DNA of 64,000 bases from Methylobacterium sp. J-090 (GTDB lineage Bacteria; Pseudomonadota; Alphaproteobacteria; Rhizobiales; Beijerinckiaceae), in contig NZ_JAKSXV010000039.1 in NCBI RefSeq assembly GCF_022829345.1, forward strand, positions 1 to 64,000. Reading direction: 5' to 3'. Shown piece after piece: positions 33,210 through 41,213 of this stretch. Below the pieces are notes generated by a model. That model was not told the DNA's origin. It worked only from the letters and a program-made list of their open reading frames with translations, and ran no database searches. How positions within the stretch are numbered: position 1 is the first letter of the stretch; each line of letters begins with the position of its first letter. A program made the position numbers and the translations under genes.

Positions 33210-33618
33210 GGGCCTCGGCCTGACGACGGGTGAGGATGGCCGCCGGCTTCTTCCACATCAGGATCGCATCGTAGGCCCCGGCCATGTCCCCGGCATTGAT
33301 CCGCCTGAGGAAGGTCGAGCCCGCGAACGCGCCGGGGCCGATGTTGTAGCAATTGCTGACCAGGGCATCGAACGCGTTCTGTGAAACTGCCACCTCCAGT
33401 CCGAGACGGCCCGCCGCCACGTACTTGGCGATGTCGCGTTCGAAAATGGCGTCGCACTGCGCCGAGGTGATCGTCAGGCCCGACGTGACCAGCGGCGCGC
33501 CGGCCGCGCTCGTGTGGCCGATGCCGATGGTCCAGACCCCGACGGAATCGCGGTAAGCCTTGAGCCGGCGGCCCTCGCGGGGGATGAGCACGGCTTCGCC
33601 AATGGCGCTCAGGTCCAT
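33022..33618 (-). CDS. phage-type lysozyme (glycoside hydrolase family 24)
   Basis: From ATG 33618. The T4-lysozyme catalytic triad is at the canonical spacing: E15, D24 and T30 in REGRRLKAYRDSVGVWTIGI, followed by the conserved GHT. The domain runs to about residue 135 (MWKKPAAILTRRQAEA). After that a likely one-base insertion near 33211 moves the natural tail into another frame, so the 198-residue reading given here has an unnatural C terminus. It cleaves peptidoglycan and is a phage or phage-derived endolysin; no holin or phage structural gene is nearby. Confidence 0.78.
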   Translation of the reverse strand: MDLSAIGEAVLIPREGRRLKAYRDSVGVWTIGIGHTSAAGAPLVTSGLTITSAQCDAIFERDIAKYVAAGRLGLEVAVSQNAFDALVSNCYNIGPGAFAGSTFLRRINAGDMAGAYDAILMWKKPAAILTRRQAEAQAVRHRLRLRDAARDDRAEARRRGGPHHRRADADGGDARHRPHRADHHRAAEPADAVLPLDR

Positions 33619-33727
33619 GATCTCTCTCCGATAGTTCAGAAGCAGCAGGAGGCCGGCGGGTCAGCCTGGGGGGAACGAAACCGCGCTGGCCCGAATATTG
33701 ATGAGGGCACGAGTGGAGGGCGCGCGG

Positions 33728-33934
33728 ATGCTTGCGAAACTGTTGGGGGCCATCGCCGGCGGCATGGGCGAAAAGGTTCTGGCCGAACAGCAGCCTGCGG
33801 ACTTGCCGCCCGAGGCGCTTCAGTTCGAGTCGATGGTGCCGCTACGGCCGCCGCCGGCTCAGAACGACGATGGGATGCAGCGAGTCCGCGAAGCGGTGGA
33901 GAAGGCGCTGCGGGAGGCCGGGCACCTCCAGTAA
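33728..33934 (+). CDS. small hypothetical protein beside the lysozyme
   Basis: A 68-residue frame starting MLAKLLGAIAGGMGEKVLAE, with an amphipathic N-terminal helix and a charged, coiled-type C terminus (DDGMQRVREAVEKALREA). An ATG at 33698 in the same frame would add ten residues. It diverges from the lysozyme. Not recognised; the amphipathic glycine-containing helix could be membrane-active, but nothing proves a holin role. Confidence 0.45.
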   Translation: MLAKLLGAIAGGMGEKVLAEQQPADLPPEALQFESMVPLRPPPAQNDDGMQRVREAVEKALREAGHLQ

Positions 33935-34068
33935 GCCCTGGATGCGCAGCGCGAAGGCCGACCCGAAAAGAGCGAAACATGCGAAATGTTCGCCTCCGGC
34001 GGCCTGTGGATTAACGTTCCGTCAAAACCGAAGCGGGCATTTTCGGAGTCCTCGATGGGGAGGGTTCA

Positions 34069-34341
34069 ATGCTGGTCGGTAATCACGGTGGGCTTCTTGA
34101 GGCTCAGGACTTGGCCAGAGATGGCGACACCGGCCTGCGCCGCGTTGTCGTTCGATTCTTTGCGCTTCAGATCGTGGCTTCACTCGGCCTCGGCGTCTGC
34201 GTTGCCTACGCCTACGGGCCAACCGGGCCCGTGCCCTACGCGGATCGGGTCGACTTCGCTCTTCGCTTGGGCGACGAAATCGGAGCGCTTCCGGATCGTG
34301 CGATGGAAGGCCTTCGACTGCGGTTTGGGCCGGCAGACTGA
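34069..34341 (+). CDS. small hypothetical single-span membrane protein
   Basis: A 90-residue protein from ATG 34069 with a strong GGGAGGG ribosome-binding site at 34058-34064. One hydrophobic segment (FFALQIVASLGLGVCVAYAY, about residues 30-49) is followed by an acidic C-terminal half. A terminator-like hairpin begins nine bases after the stop. Not recognised. Base composition is lower in GC than core genes around it, in keeping with the accessory patch. Confidence 0.55.
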   Translation: MLVGNHGGLLEAQDLARDGDTGLRRVVVRFFALQIVASLGLGVCVAYAYGPTGPVPYADRVDFALRLGDEIGALPDRAMEGLRLRFGPAD

Positions 34342-34349
34342 CCTATCCT

Positions 34350-34371
34350 CGGTGCTGCTTGGCCAGCACCG
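34350..34371 (+). terminator. hairpin after the small membrane protein gene
   Basis: CGGTGCTG (34350-34357), six-base loop, CAGCACCG (34364-34371): a perfect eight-base stem just after a stop codon. Only GAGGTTTGG follows, not a true T-run, so it is a weak terminator, but its position supports 34069-34341 being a real gene. Confidence 0.45.
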
Positions 34372-34433
34372 GAGGTTTGGTGCAAGGTCGAAGGGGCCCA
34401 GGTTCGGGCTGACCCTGCAAGGATGAAGCGTCC

Positions 34434-34799
34434 ATGAAAGTCGCACTGGCGCTCGCCGCCCTGGTCGCCACAAGCTTGCCGGCGGCGGCGATCGAGGGGC
34501 GCTACAAGATCGAAGGACGAAACCCCGGCCAGTCACAGGTCTACCGGGGCGAGGCTGCCGTGAAGAAGTCGGGGGAGACCTACAGCATCGTTTGGCAGAT
34601 CGGGTCCTCGCGTCAGATCGGAACCGGCATCCTCTCCGGCTCCGTACTGTCGGTCGTTTTCCAGGCCGCCGGTGCTCCAGGGTCTGGGGGCGTCGCCAGC
34701 TTCCAGGTGAGCGACAACAAGATCACCTCGGGCCAGTGGGCGGTCACCGGCGGACAGATGATCGGAACGGAGCAGTGGGCGTTCGAGGCCGGGCTCTGA
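34434..34799 (+). CDS. small secreted hypothetical protein
   Basis: A 121-residue protein with signal peptide MKVALALAALVATSLPAAAI, predicted mature start near residue 20. The mature part is a likely beta-rich domain with repeated G-x-Y/V patterns (RYKIEGRNPGQSQVYRGEA, TYSIVWQIGSSRQIGTGIL). AAGGATGAAG precedes the ATG as a weak Shine-Dalgarno. Similar small secreted proteins are common in Methylobacterium; no activity is known to me. It lies just before the integrase. Confidence 0.75.
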   Translation: MKVALALAALVATSLPAAAIEGRYKIEGRNPGQSQVYRGEAAVKKSGETYSIVWQIGSSRQIGTGILSGSVLSVVFQAAGAPGSGGVASFQVSDNKITSGQWAVTGGQMIGTEQWAFEAGL

Positions 34800-34892
34800 T
34801 ATCTCGGCGCGATGGAAGCTCGGTCGCTCTCCTGATCAGAACGCCGACCCCCGCTTCCCGACGAGGTTGCCAGCGATGAGCGTGTGGTGCCT

Positions 34893-36023
34893 ATGACCGC
34901 CGACATGCCTCGCCCTCGACCGCCCCATCTGGTCCGAGAGACCAACCGCCACGGCACCGTGGTCTGGTACGTCCGGGTCGGCCAAGGACCGCGGACCCGG
35001 ATGCGCGAGGCCTATGGCAGCCCGGAGTTCTGGCGCGACTATCGCCTCGCTGTGGAGGGCAAGCCGCTGGCGCCGGCCGCCGGCCCGAAGCCCGGCACGC
35101 TGTCGTGGCTGATCGCGAAGTACGTTGCGTCGGCCGAGTGGTCCGAACTCAAGCCAGCCACCCGCAAGCAGCGACACGGGTTCTACCGCGCCATCGAGAA
35201 AACGGCGGGCGACGAACTGCTGTCGGCGATCGATCGCCGTGCGATCCTCGCCGGCCGGGACCGCCGCCGCGACACCCCCTATGCCGCCAACGATTTCCTG
35301 AAGTTCCTGCGCGGGCTGTTCCGCTGGGCCCTGGACGCCGACGACGTCAAGGTCGACCCGACGACCGGCATCGAGCTCCTGGCCGGCAACAACGATGACG
35401 GGTTTCATGCGTGGACCGAGGAAGAACTGGAGCGGTTCGAGGCGAAGTGGCCTGTCGGCACCCGCCAGCGGCTCGCGTTCGACCTGCTGCTCTTCACCGG
35501 GTTGCGTCGCGGCGACGTGATGCGCCTCGGCAGGCCCCACGTCCGCAACGGCGAGTTCACGATCCGCCCCGAGAAGACCGGGATGGTGGTGATCGCGCCG
35601 ATCCTCCTGCCCCTCGCCGCTTCGATCGCTGCTGCGCCGACGGGCGAGCTCACGTTCATCGCGACGGATCGCGGACGTCCCTTCGCCAAGGAGTCGTTCG
35701 GAAGGTGGTTCGGGAAGGTGTGCCGGAAGGCGAACTGCCCGGGTTCCGCGCACGGGCTTCGGAAGGCCGGCGCGCGCCGTGCCGTCGAAGAGGGCGCGAC
35801 GGAATCCCAGCTCAACGCGCTGTTCGGATGGGCCGACGGAAGTTGGGAAAGCGCGACCGACACACGCACCGCAAACCGGGCCAAGCTTGCCCGGGAAGCG
35901 AGGTCGGCTCCCGCACCCTCGTCCCCGGTGCGGGATCGAAGGCGGAAAGTCTTTCTAAAACAAGGACTTAAAAACCCGATGGTGGGCCCGGCAGGACTCG
36001 AACCTGCAACCAGACCGTTATGA
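34893..36023 (+). CDS. tyrosine recombinase/integrase, probably catalytically dead
   Basis: About 376 residues (GTG 34884 is an alternative start). A core-binding domain precedes the catalytic domain with the first arginine in TGLRRGDVMRL and the HxxR box in HGLRKAGARRA. Relatives end with a tyrosine box of the form YTRxAxRxxLA; here the sequence is ATDTRTANRAKLA, with aspartate (GAC) where the nucleophilic tyrosine (TAC/TAT) should be, a one-base change. The C terminus reads through into the 3' end of the tRNA-Ile gene, as is typical for integrases next to their attachment site. Confidence 0.88.
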   Translation: MTADMPRPRPPHLVRETNRHGTVVWYVRVGQGPRTRMREAYGSPEFWRDYRLAVEGKPLAPAAGPKPGTLSWLIAKYVASAEWSELKPATRKQRHGFYRAIEKTAGDELLSAIDRRAILAGRDRRRDTPYAANDFLKFLRGLFRWALDADDVKVDPTTGIELLAGNNDDGFHAWTEEELERFEAKWPVGTRQRLAFDLLLFTGLRRGDVMRLGRPHVRNGEFTIRPEKTGMVVIAPILLPLAASIAAAPTGELTFIATDRGRPFAKESFGRWFGKVCRKANCPGSAHGLRKAGARRAVEEGATESQLNALFGWADGSWESATDTRTANRAKLAREARSAPAPSSPVRDRRRKVFLKQGLKNPMVGPAGLEPATRPL

Positions 36024-36055
36024 GCGGTCGGCTCTAACCATTGAGCTACAGGCCC
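35980..36055 (-). tRNA. tRNA-Ile (anticodon CAU)
   Basis: The minus strand folds as a complete 76-base tRNA: acceptor GGGCCTG pairing with CGGGCCC, D-arm with AGCTC and GGTTAGAGC, anticodon stem GACCG/CGGTC around loop CTCATAA, TPsiC arm with GGTTCGAGTCC, discriminator A and an encoded CCA. Anticodon CAU with this D-arm and overall body resembles the minor tRNA-Ile2 whose wobble C becomes lysidine to read AUA, rather than tRNA-Met. The integrase gene overlaps its 3' end. Confidence 0.93.
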
Positions 36056-36162
36056 GGCGCACAGGAAGGCGCAAGGGAGACATATCCGGCCGGACCGGCC
36101 CCGTCACCTCCGGATTGTCCGAGGGTTCGTTCGGCTGTCGCCCCCCCCGACGGTTGCCGTGG

Positions 36163-36561
36163 TCAGGCCGGCTGCTCGAACAGGAAGCCGTCGATGGCCG
36201 GGATCGTCACGGCGAGGCTGGCGCCGTAGCTCGCCTTCGTGACGCGCCAGGGGCGCTCGGGCCGGGCGCGGATCGCCTCGGAGGGACGCAAGCGCCGGGG
36301 CGCGCCGTCCGCGTCGATCTCCTCGATGGTCAGGAAACCGTAGACCTGCAGGCGGGCGGCGATGAGCTTGGTCTCGCGGTCGCCGGCGGCCACCGCCAGG
36401 GTGCCGGTGGCGTAGACCGCATCCATCACCGCGCGCTGGTCGCCGCGGCGCATGGCGTTGGTCGCCCGGCGCGGGGGGCTCGCCCCACGGGGCTGGGCCG
36501 GGGGCGGGGCCGCCCGTCGGAACGGCACGACATTGTCCATCCTTGCCGGAACGCTATCCAT
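36163..36561 (-). CDS. hypothetical protein
   Basis: 132 residues from ATG 36561, with MDNVVPFRRAAPP (ATG 36540) as an alternative start. A basic, proline-rich N terminus leads into a compact domain with AVYATGTLAVAAGDRETKLI and LQVYGFLTIEEIDADGAP. No signal peptide or membrane segment. Not recognised as a named family. It diverges from nothing close and lies downstream of the tRNA on the core side of the accessory patch. Confidence 0.7.
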   Translation of the reverse strand: MDSVPARMDNVVPFRRAAPPPAQPRGASPPRRATNAMRRGDQRAVMDAVYATGTLAVAAGDRETKLIAARLQVYGFLTIEEIDADGAPRRLRPSEAIRARPERPWRVTKASYGASLAVTIPAIDGFLFEQPA

Positions 36562-36703
36562 CACGCCGTCACCCTCGTCTCACGCAACGCAGGCCGGGGA
36601 ACGATCGGTCCACGGCCTGCGCTGACACTTCGACGGTTCGACTTAACGGCCGCTTAGCCATGCCGGCGCCGGACCCGGCCCCGGCGTCCCGAAACGAGGC
36701 GGA

Positions 36704-37363
36704 TCAGGCCAGTCGCGTGGTGAAGGCGCCCTGGGTCTTGGCGCGGATCTCGTCCTCGGTGACGCCCTCGGCGAGTTCGACGAGGGTCATGCCGCCGTTC
36801 CCCTTCTTGTCGATGGTGAAGACGCCGAGATCCGTGATGACCATGTCGACCACGTGGGTGCCGGTGAGCGGCAGATCGCATTCCGCCAGGAGCTTCGGCG
36901 CCTCCGAGCCGTCCTTGCCCTTGGCGACGTGCTCCATCACCACCACGACGCGCTTGACGCCCGCCACGAGGTCCATGGCCCCACCCATGCCCTTCACCAT
37001 CTTGCCCGGGATCATCCAGTTGGCGAGGTCGCCGTTCTCGGCGACCTGCATCGCGCCGAGGATCGACAGGTTGATGTGTCCGCCCCGGACCATCCCGAAG
37101 GAATCCGACGAGGAGAAGTAGCTCGTGGTCGGCAGTTCCGTGATGGTCTGTTTGCCGGCGTTGATGAGGTCGGGGTCCTCCTCGCCCTCGAACGGGAACG
37201 GGCCCATGCCGAGCATGCCGTTCTCCGATTGCAACTGCACCGACATCCCCTCGGGGATGTAGTTCGAGACCAGGGTCGGGATGCCGATGCCGAGGTTCAC
37301 GTAGAAGCCGTCGCGCAGTTCCTTGGCGGCGCGCTCCGCCATCTGTTCGCGGGTCCAGGCCAT
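36704..37363 (-). CDS. scoB: 3-oxoacid CoA-transferase subunit B
   Basis: A 219-residue protein from ATG 37363 ([16 protein letters not shown]). It contains [19 protein letters not shown] and the catalytic-glutamate motif [12 protein letters not shown], characteristic of the beta subunit of succinyl-CoA:3-ketoacid (or 3-oxoadipate) CoA-transferases. Together with ScoA encoded 23 bases upstream it moves CoA between succinyl-CoA and a 3-oxoacid such as acetoacetate. The acceptor acid cannot be fixed from sequence. Confidence 0.94.
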   Translation of the reverse strand: MAWTREQMAERAAKELRDGFYVNLGIGIPTLVSNYIPEGMSVQLQSENGMLGMGPFPFEGEEDPDLINAGKQTITELPTTSYFSSSDSFGMVRGGHINLSILGAMQVAENGDLANWMIPGKMVKGMGGAMDLVAGVKRVVVVMEHVAKGKDGSEAPKLLAECDLPLTGTHVVDMVITDLGVFTIDKKGNGGMTLVELAEGVTEDEIRAKTQGAFTTRLA

Positions 37364-37386
37364 GGGGTGTGTCTCCTGCGTTCTCG

Positions 37387-38115
37387 TCAGACGGCGGCGG
37401 GGGGGATGGCGGGCTCGCCGCGCTTGCGCGTCGTGCGCTGCTCGATGCGCTTCTCGCGGATCGCCACGTGGATCATCCGCTTGATGAAGATGCCCGGCGT
37501 GTGGATCGCGTCGCCGTCGATCTCGCCGGGCTGCACGAGGTGCTCGACCTGGGCGACGGTGACCTTGGCGGCGGTGGCCATCATCGGATTGAAGTTGCGT
37601 GCCGTCTTCCGGTAGACGAGGTTGCCTTCCGTATCGCCGGTCCAGGCATGGACGATGGCGAGATCGGCGAACAGCCCGCGCTCCATCACGTAGCTCTCGC
37701 CGTCGAACTCGCGAACCTCCTTGCCCTCGGCGATGAGGGTGCCCACACCCGTCTTGGTGAAGAAGGCCGGGATGCCGGCGCCGCCCGCGCGGATGCGCTC
37801 GGCGAGCGTCCCCTGCGGATTGAACTCGATGGCGAGTTCGCCGCCGAGATACTGCCGGGCGAACTCCTTGTTCTCGCCGACATAGGACGAGATCATCTTG
37901 GCGACCTGGCGGGTCTCCAGGAGCTTGCCGAGGCCGACGCCGTCGATGCCGGCATTGTTCGAGATCACGGTGAGGTCCTTGACCCCCGATTCGCGGATCG
38001 CGTCGATGAGTTCGTCGGGGATGCCGCACAGGCCGAAGCCCCCGGCCATCACCGTCATCCCATCCTTGAGGAGACCGGCCAGGGCCTCCGTCGCATCGTT
38101 GCGTACTTTCTTCAT
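37387..38115 (-). CDS. scoA: 3-oxoacid CoA-transferase subunit A
   Basis: A 242-residue protein from ATG 38115 ([20 protein letters not shown]). The glycine-rich CoA-binding loop is [18 protein letters not shown], followed by [15 protein letters not shown] and [13 protein letters not shown]. It pairs with ScoB, which follows on the same strand. In poly-hydroxybutyrate-storing alphaproteobacteria this enzyme feeds acetoacetate into acetyl-CoA metabolism; that role here is an inference. Confidence 0.94.
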   Translation of the reverse strand: MKKVRNDATEALAGLLKDGMTVMAGGFGLCGIPDELIDAIRESGVKDLTVISNNAGIDGVGLGKLLETRQVAKMISSYVGENKEFARQYLGGELAIEFNPQGTLAERIRAGGAGIPAFFTKTGVGTLIAEGKEVREFDGESYVMERGLFADLAIVHAWTGDTEGNLVYRKTARNFNPMMATAAKVTVAQVEHLVQPGEIDGDAIHTPGIFIKRMIHVAIREKRIEQRTTRKRGEPAIPPAAV

Positions 38116-38320
38116 GAACGCCCTCCCCCCAAAGATCTCCGGCAGCAGGTCTCGGCCTGCCGTCAGCATCGCGCTTCGTTGCGGTTACGCCAAGCAATTC
38201 ATGTTGACCAGCGGGGGGTTACGGTGTGCCTCGACAGGTCCGCGCGGGTGTCACTCGATTCCGATGCCAACCCTGGCCCCGCCATCGGCCGGTGCACGGC
38301 CGTCTGCCCCGGGAGACAAA

Positions 38321-38390
38321 CCGCTCCGGAGCGGGTAGGGGTTCGGATCGCATCAGCGTTCGTCGCCGGGTGGGGGCGCCCGCGACGAAC
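38321..38390. repeat. palindrome and hairpin upstream of the AsmA-like gene
   Basis: CCGCTCCGGAGCGG, a perfect 14-base palindrome, is at 38321-38334. A stem-loop follows with arms GTTCGTCGC (38358-38366) and GCGACGAAC (38382-38390). They fill the otherwise gene-free 38116-38443 interval between scoA and the AsmA-like gene, which are divergent, so they may be regulatory or part of a leader RNA. Confidence 0.4.
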
Positions 38391-38500
38391 ATCGGCTGGA
38401 CGCGCCGGAAGGGTCCGGCCCGCGTTCCTCCGCACGGAGTGCCCTGTCGCTGCGACGTCTCGTTCCCCTTCTCGGCCTCGGTGCCGTCGCCGCCGGCTTC

Positions 38501-40327
38501 GTGGGGGCCTGCCTGCCATGGACGGTACCGACGCAGCGTGCCGTCACCTTCGTCGGTGGTCCGCTGGCCCAGAGCTACGGTATCGCCCTGACGGCCTCCG
38601 GCCCGGCGGAGGTGGCGCTCCTGCCCCTGCCCCGCCTCAGCCTCGGCGGCGTACGTCTCGCCGCGACCACGGACGACGCGCCCCTGGCCGAGGGCGGTGC
38701 CCTCAAGCTCCAGCTCAACCTGTTCGCCCTCCTCGCCGGGCGGATCGAGGTCAACACCGCCTCCCTCGAGGGCGGGACCGTGAGCCTGCCCACCCGCGAC
38801 GACGATACGCGTTGGGCCGGTCCGAGAGCGCGGGCCGCGCGGCTCGTCGAGCCGGGCTCCGCCCATCCCCGCCGCCTCACCCTGAGCCAGGTCACGGTGA
38901 CGGGGCGCGACCCGCGCGACGGCCAAGTGCAGACCGCCCGGGACGTCGATCTCACGGTGTCCTGGCCCAGCTGGAGCGCACAGGTCGATGTGGCCGGCGC
39001 ATTCCGGTGGAACGCGGTTCCGGCCCGCTTCACCCTCACCGGCCTGCGGATCGCCGACCTCGCCACGGGCGCGCGCAGCCCGTTCGTCGCGACGGCCGAC
39101 TGGCCGGCGGGCAGTCTCTCCGTGGAGGGCGAAGGCTCCCTCGACAAGGGTCTCCTCGACGGAGGATTGGCGCTCACCGGCAGCGCCAGCCTGCGGACCC
39201 GATCCCTGCCCGAGACCCTGGGCTGGATGGGCGGCGACGTGGCTTTGTCGCCGATGATTGAGGCTTTCGCTCTCGCGGGCGCCTTCGAGATTCGGGACCG
39301 GGCCCTGCTCCTGCCGAGCGTGCGTCTCGAAGTCGGCGACAATCGCTTCGAGGGCGCCGGCGCGGTCTCCCTGACGGGCGGACGTCCGGCCATCCAGGCG
39401 ACCCTGGCGGCCGACAGCCTGAACCTCGCGCCCCTCCTCGCCGAGACCCTGCGCCTGTTCGGGCGCGACGACGCCGAGTCACCGGGCTGGAGCGGACGCA
39501 GCCTCGCCCTGCATCCGCTCATGGGGGGCGACCTCGACCTGCGGGTCTCGGCGGGAGGCGCCCGCATGGGCCCGCTGCTTTTCGAGGACGTGGCCGCCAG
39601 CGTCCTGGTACGCCGGGGCGGCATCGAGGCGGCCCTGAGCCGCGCGACCCTGCAGGGCGGCCTCGTGAAGGGGCGTCTCGGCCTCACCCCCGCGGCGGAC
39701 GAACCGAACAAGACCGAATTCAGGCTCCAGGGCGCCTTCGACCACCTCGACCTCGGTGCCGTTCTGGTCGATCTCGGTCAGGACCGCTCGGTGTTCGGGG
39801 CCGCACGCGGGCAGGTCGTCATGGAGGGCACGGGCGCGATGCCGGACACGCTCATGCGCCATCTCGACGGACGGGCGACACTCTCCATCGACGGGGGCGC
39901 CCTGGCGGGAATCGATCTCGTCGACGTCGTCCATCGCAACGGGACCGTCGCGACCGGAGCCTTGGCCCGCCGCAACGGCCGGACGGCCTTCGAGCATGCC
40001 AGCCTGACCCTGCGCATCGTCGATGGCGTCGGGGAGATCGTCGATGGCGTCCTGCGGACGCCCGCGCTGACCGGGACCCTGAGCGGCGCCGTGGTCCTGC
40101 CCGAGCGCCGCTTCGAGGCCCGGGCGCAGCTCCGGCCGCGCGCGGCCGCCGACGGCACCGCACGCCCGGGACCGACCTATGCCATCGTCGGGCCCTGGGA
40201 CGCCATCGTGGTCCGCAAGGCTGCCCCCGAGGATGGCGGCGGCCTGACATCCACCGGCGCCCTGCGCGCGCCGCCGGCGGGCGGCAAGCCGGACCTGCCG
40301 GCGGCGGCGCGCGCCTACGCGCCCTGA
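38501..40327 (+). CDS. AsmA-like outer-membrane biogenesis family protein
   Basis: 608 residues if started at GTG 38501. The protein is beta-rich and glycine/alanine-rich, with repeated layers such as TGSASLRTRSLPETLGWMGG and a C-terminal region (DHLDLGAVLVDLGQDRSVFG ... GRATLSIDGGALAGIDLVD) that matches the AsmA C-terminal domain. AsmA-type proteins need an N-terminal membrane anchor. Here the anchor-like segment (LRRLVPLLGLGAVAAGFVG) lies in frame but just before the GTG, and no ATG, GTG or TTG precedes it; GGAG followed by CTG codons at 38444 and 38450 suggests a CTG start. Confidence 0.85.
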   Translation: MGACLPWTVPTQRAVTFVGGPLAQSYGIALTASGPAEVALLPLPRLSLGGVRLAATTDDAPLAEGGALKLQLNLFALLAGRIEVNTASLEGGTVSLPTRDDDTRWAGPRARAARLVEPGSAHPRRLTLSQVTVTGRDPRDGQVQTARDVDLTVSWPSWSAQVDVAGAFRWNAVPARFTLTGLRIADLATGARSPFVATADWPAGSLSVEGEGSLDKGLLDGGLALTGSASLRTRSLPETLGWMGGDVALSPMIEAFALAGAFEIRDRALLLPSVRLEVGDNRFEGAGAVSLTGGRPAIQATLAADSLNLAPLLAETLRLFGRDDAESPGWSGRSLALHPLMGGDLDLRVSAGGARMGPLLFEDVAASVLVRRGGIEAALSRATLQGGLVKGRLGLTPAADEPNKTEFRLQGAFDHLDLGAVLVDLGQDRSVFGAARGQVVMEGTGAMPDTLMRHLDGRATLSIDGGALAGIDLVDVVHRNGTVATGALARRNGRTAFEHASLTLRIVDGVGEIVDGVLRTPALTGTLSGAVVLPERRFEARAQLRPRAAADGTARPGPTYAIVGPWDAIVVRKAAPEDGGGLTSTGALRAPPAGGKPDLPAAARAYAP

Positions 40328-40421
40328 GACCGTCTCTTCGCTCGATCGAAGCGGTGCCGGTTGTCAGGCAGCCCGCGCGGCGCCTGGAATTGACCGACTT
40401 CCTCCCGCCATCGCGCAGAGA

Positions 40422-41213
40422 TCAACCGGTGCCCACATCGGACCGGATGCCACCGCATGCCGACAGCCAGGAGGCGCCCAGGACGATGAGGGTCACGCCG
40501 CCCACCAGCAACGTCGAGGCGGCGTTGATCTCCGGGTTCACCCCGAGACGGACTTGGCTGTAGAGCCGCATGGGCAAGGTTGTGGCCCCGGGCCCGGCGG
40601 CGAAGCTCGCGATGACGAGATCGTCGAGGGACAGGGTGAAGGCGAGGAGGAAGCCCGCCGCCACCGCCGGGGCGATGAGCGGCAGGGTCACTGTGGCGAA
40701 CACCCGCAGCGGGCCCGCGCCGAGGTCGGCGGCGGCCTCTTCCAGGGTGTGGTCGAGCCCCTTGAGCCGGGCGCCGACGATCACCGCGATGAAGCCGAGG
40801 CCGAGGGTGGCGTGCGCCACCACGAGGGTGACGAGCCCGCGCTCGAGGCCGGTGCCCACGAACAGGAGCAGGAGGGCGAGGCCGGTGATCACTTCGGGCA
40901 TCACCATGGGGACGTAGAGGAGGCCGGCGAAGGCGGAGCGGCCGGGAAAGCGTCCGCCACGGTCCAGCGCCAGGGCCGCCAGGGTGCCGAACAGGGTGGC
41001 GAGCGCCGCCGCCGCGAGGGCGACCCGCAGGGAGACGAGGGCGGCGGCCAGGAGCGCGCCGTCGGCGAACAGCACCCCGTACCAGCGGGTCGAGAATCCG
41101 CCCCAGACCGTGACGAGGGCCGAGGCGTTGAACGAGAACGCCACGAGGACGAGGATCGGTCCGTACAGGAAGGCGAGTCCGAGGCCGAGGGTGATGCGAC
41201 CGAAATGGCTCAC
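40422..41213 (-). CDS. potI: polyamine-type ABC transporter permease (PotI-like)
   Basis: From GTG 41213, which overlaps the PotH-like stop as GTGA, 263 residues. Six hydrophobic segments; the cytoplasmic EAA loop is TLEEAAADLGAGPLRVFATV, and FTLSLDDLVIASFAAGPGAT is the segment typical of PotC/PotI permeases. It is the last gene of the leftward crp-potG-potH-potI run. Substrate class (putrescine/spermidine) is inferred from family. Confidence 0.88.
   Translation of the reverse strand: MSHFGRITLGLGLAFLYGPILVLVAFSFNASALVTVWGGFSTRWYGVLFADGALLAAALVSLRVALAAAALATLFGTLAALALDRGGRFPGRSAFAGLLYVPMVMPEVITGLALLLLFVGTGLERGLVTLVVAHATLGLGFIAVIVGARLKGLDHTLEEAAADLGAGPLRVFATVTLPLIAPAVAAGFLLAFTLSLDDLVIASFAAGPGATTLPMRLYSQVRLGVNPEINAASTLLVGGVTLIVLGASWLSACGGIRSDVGTG

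Noticed and set aside
34180-34536. Minus-strand ORF across the end of the 90-residue gene and the secreted protein gene
   Set aside because: It contradicts two plus-strand frames that have a ribosome-binding site, a membrane segment and a signal peptide.
35980-36055. A second copy of the tRNA-Ile 3' end that would mark the far end of the island
   Set aside because: I did not see one in the window by eye; only the tRNA copy is present, so no boundary is claimed.
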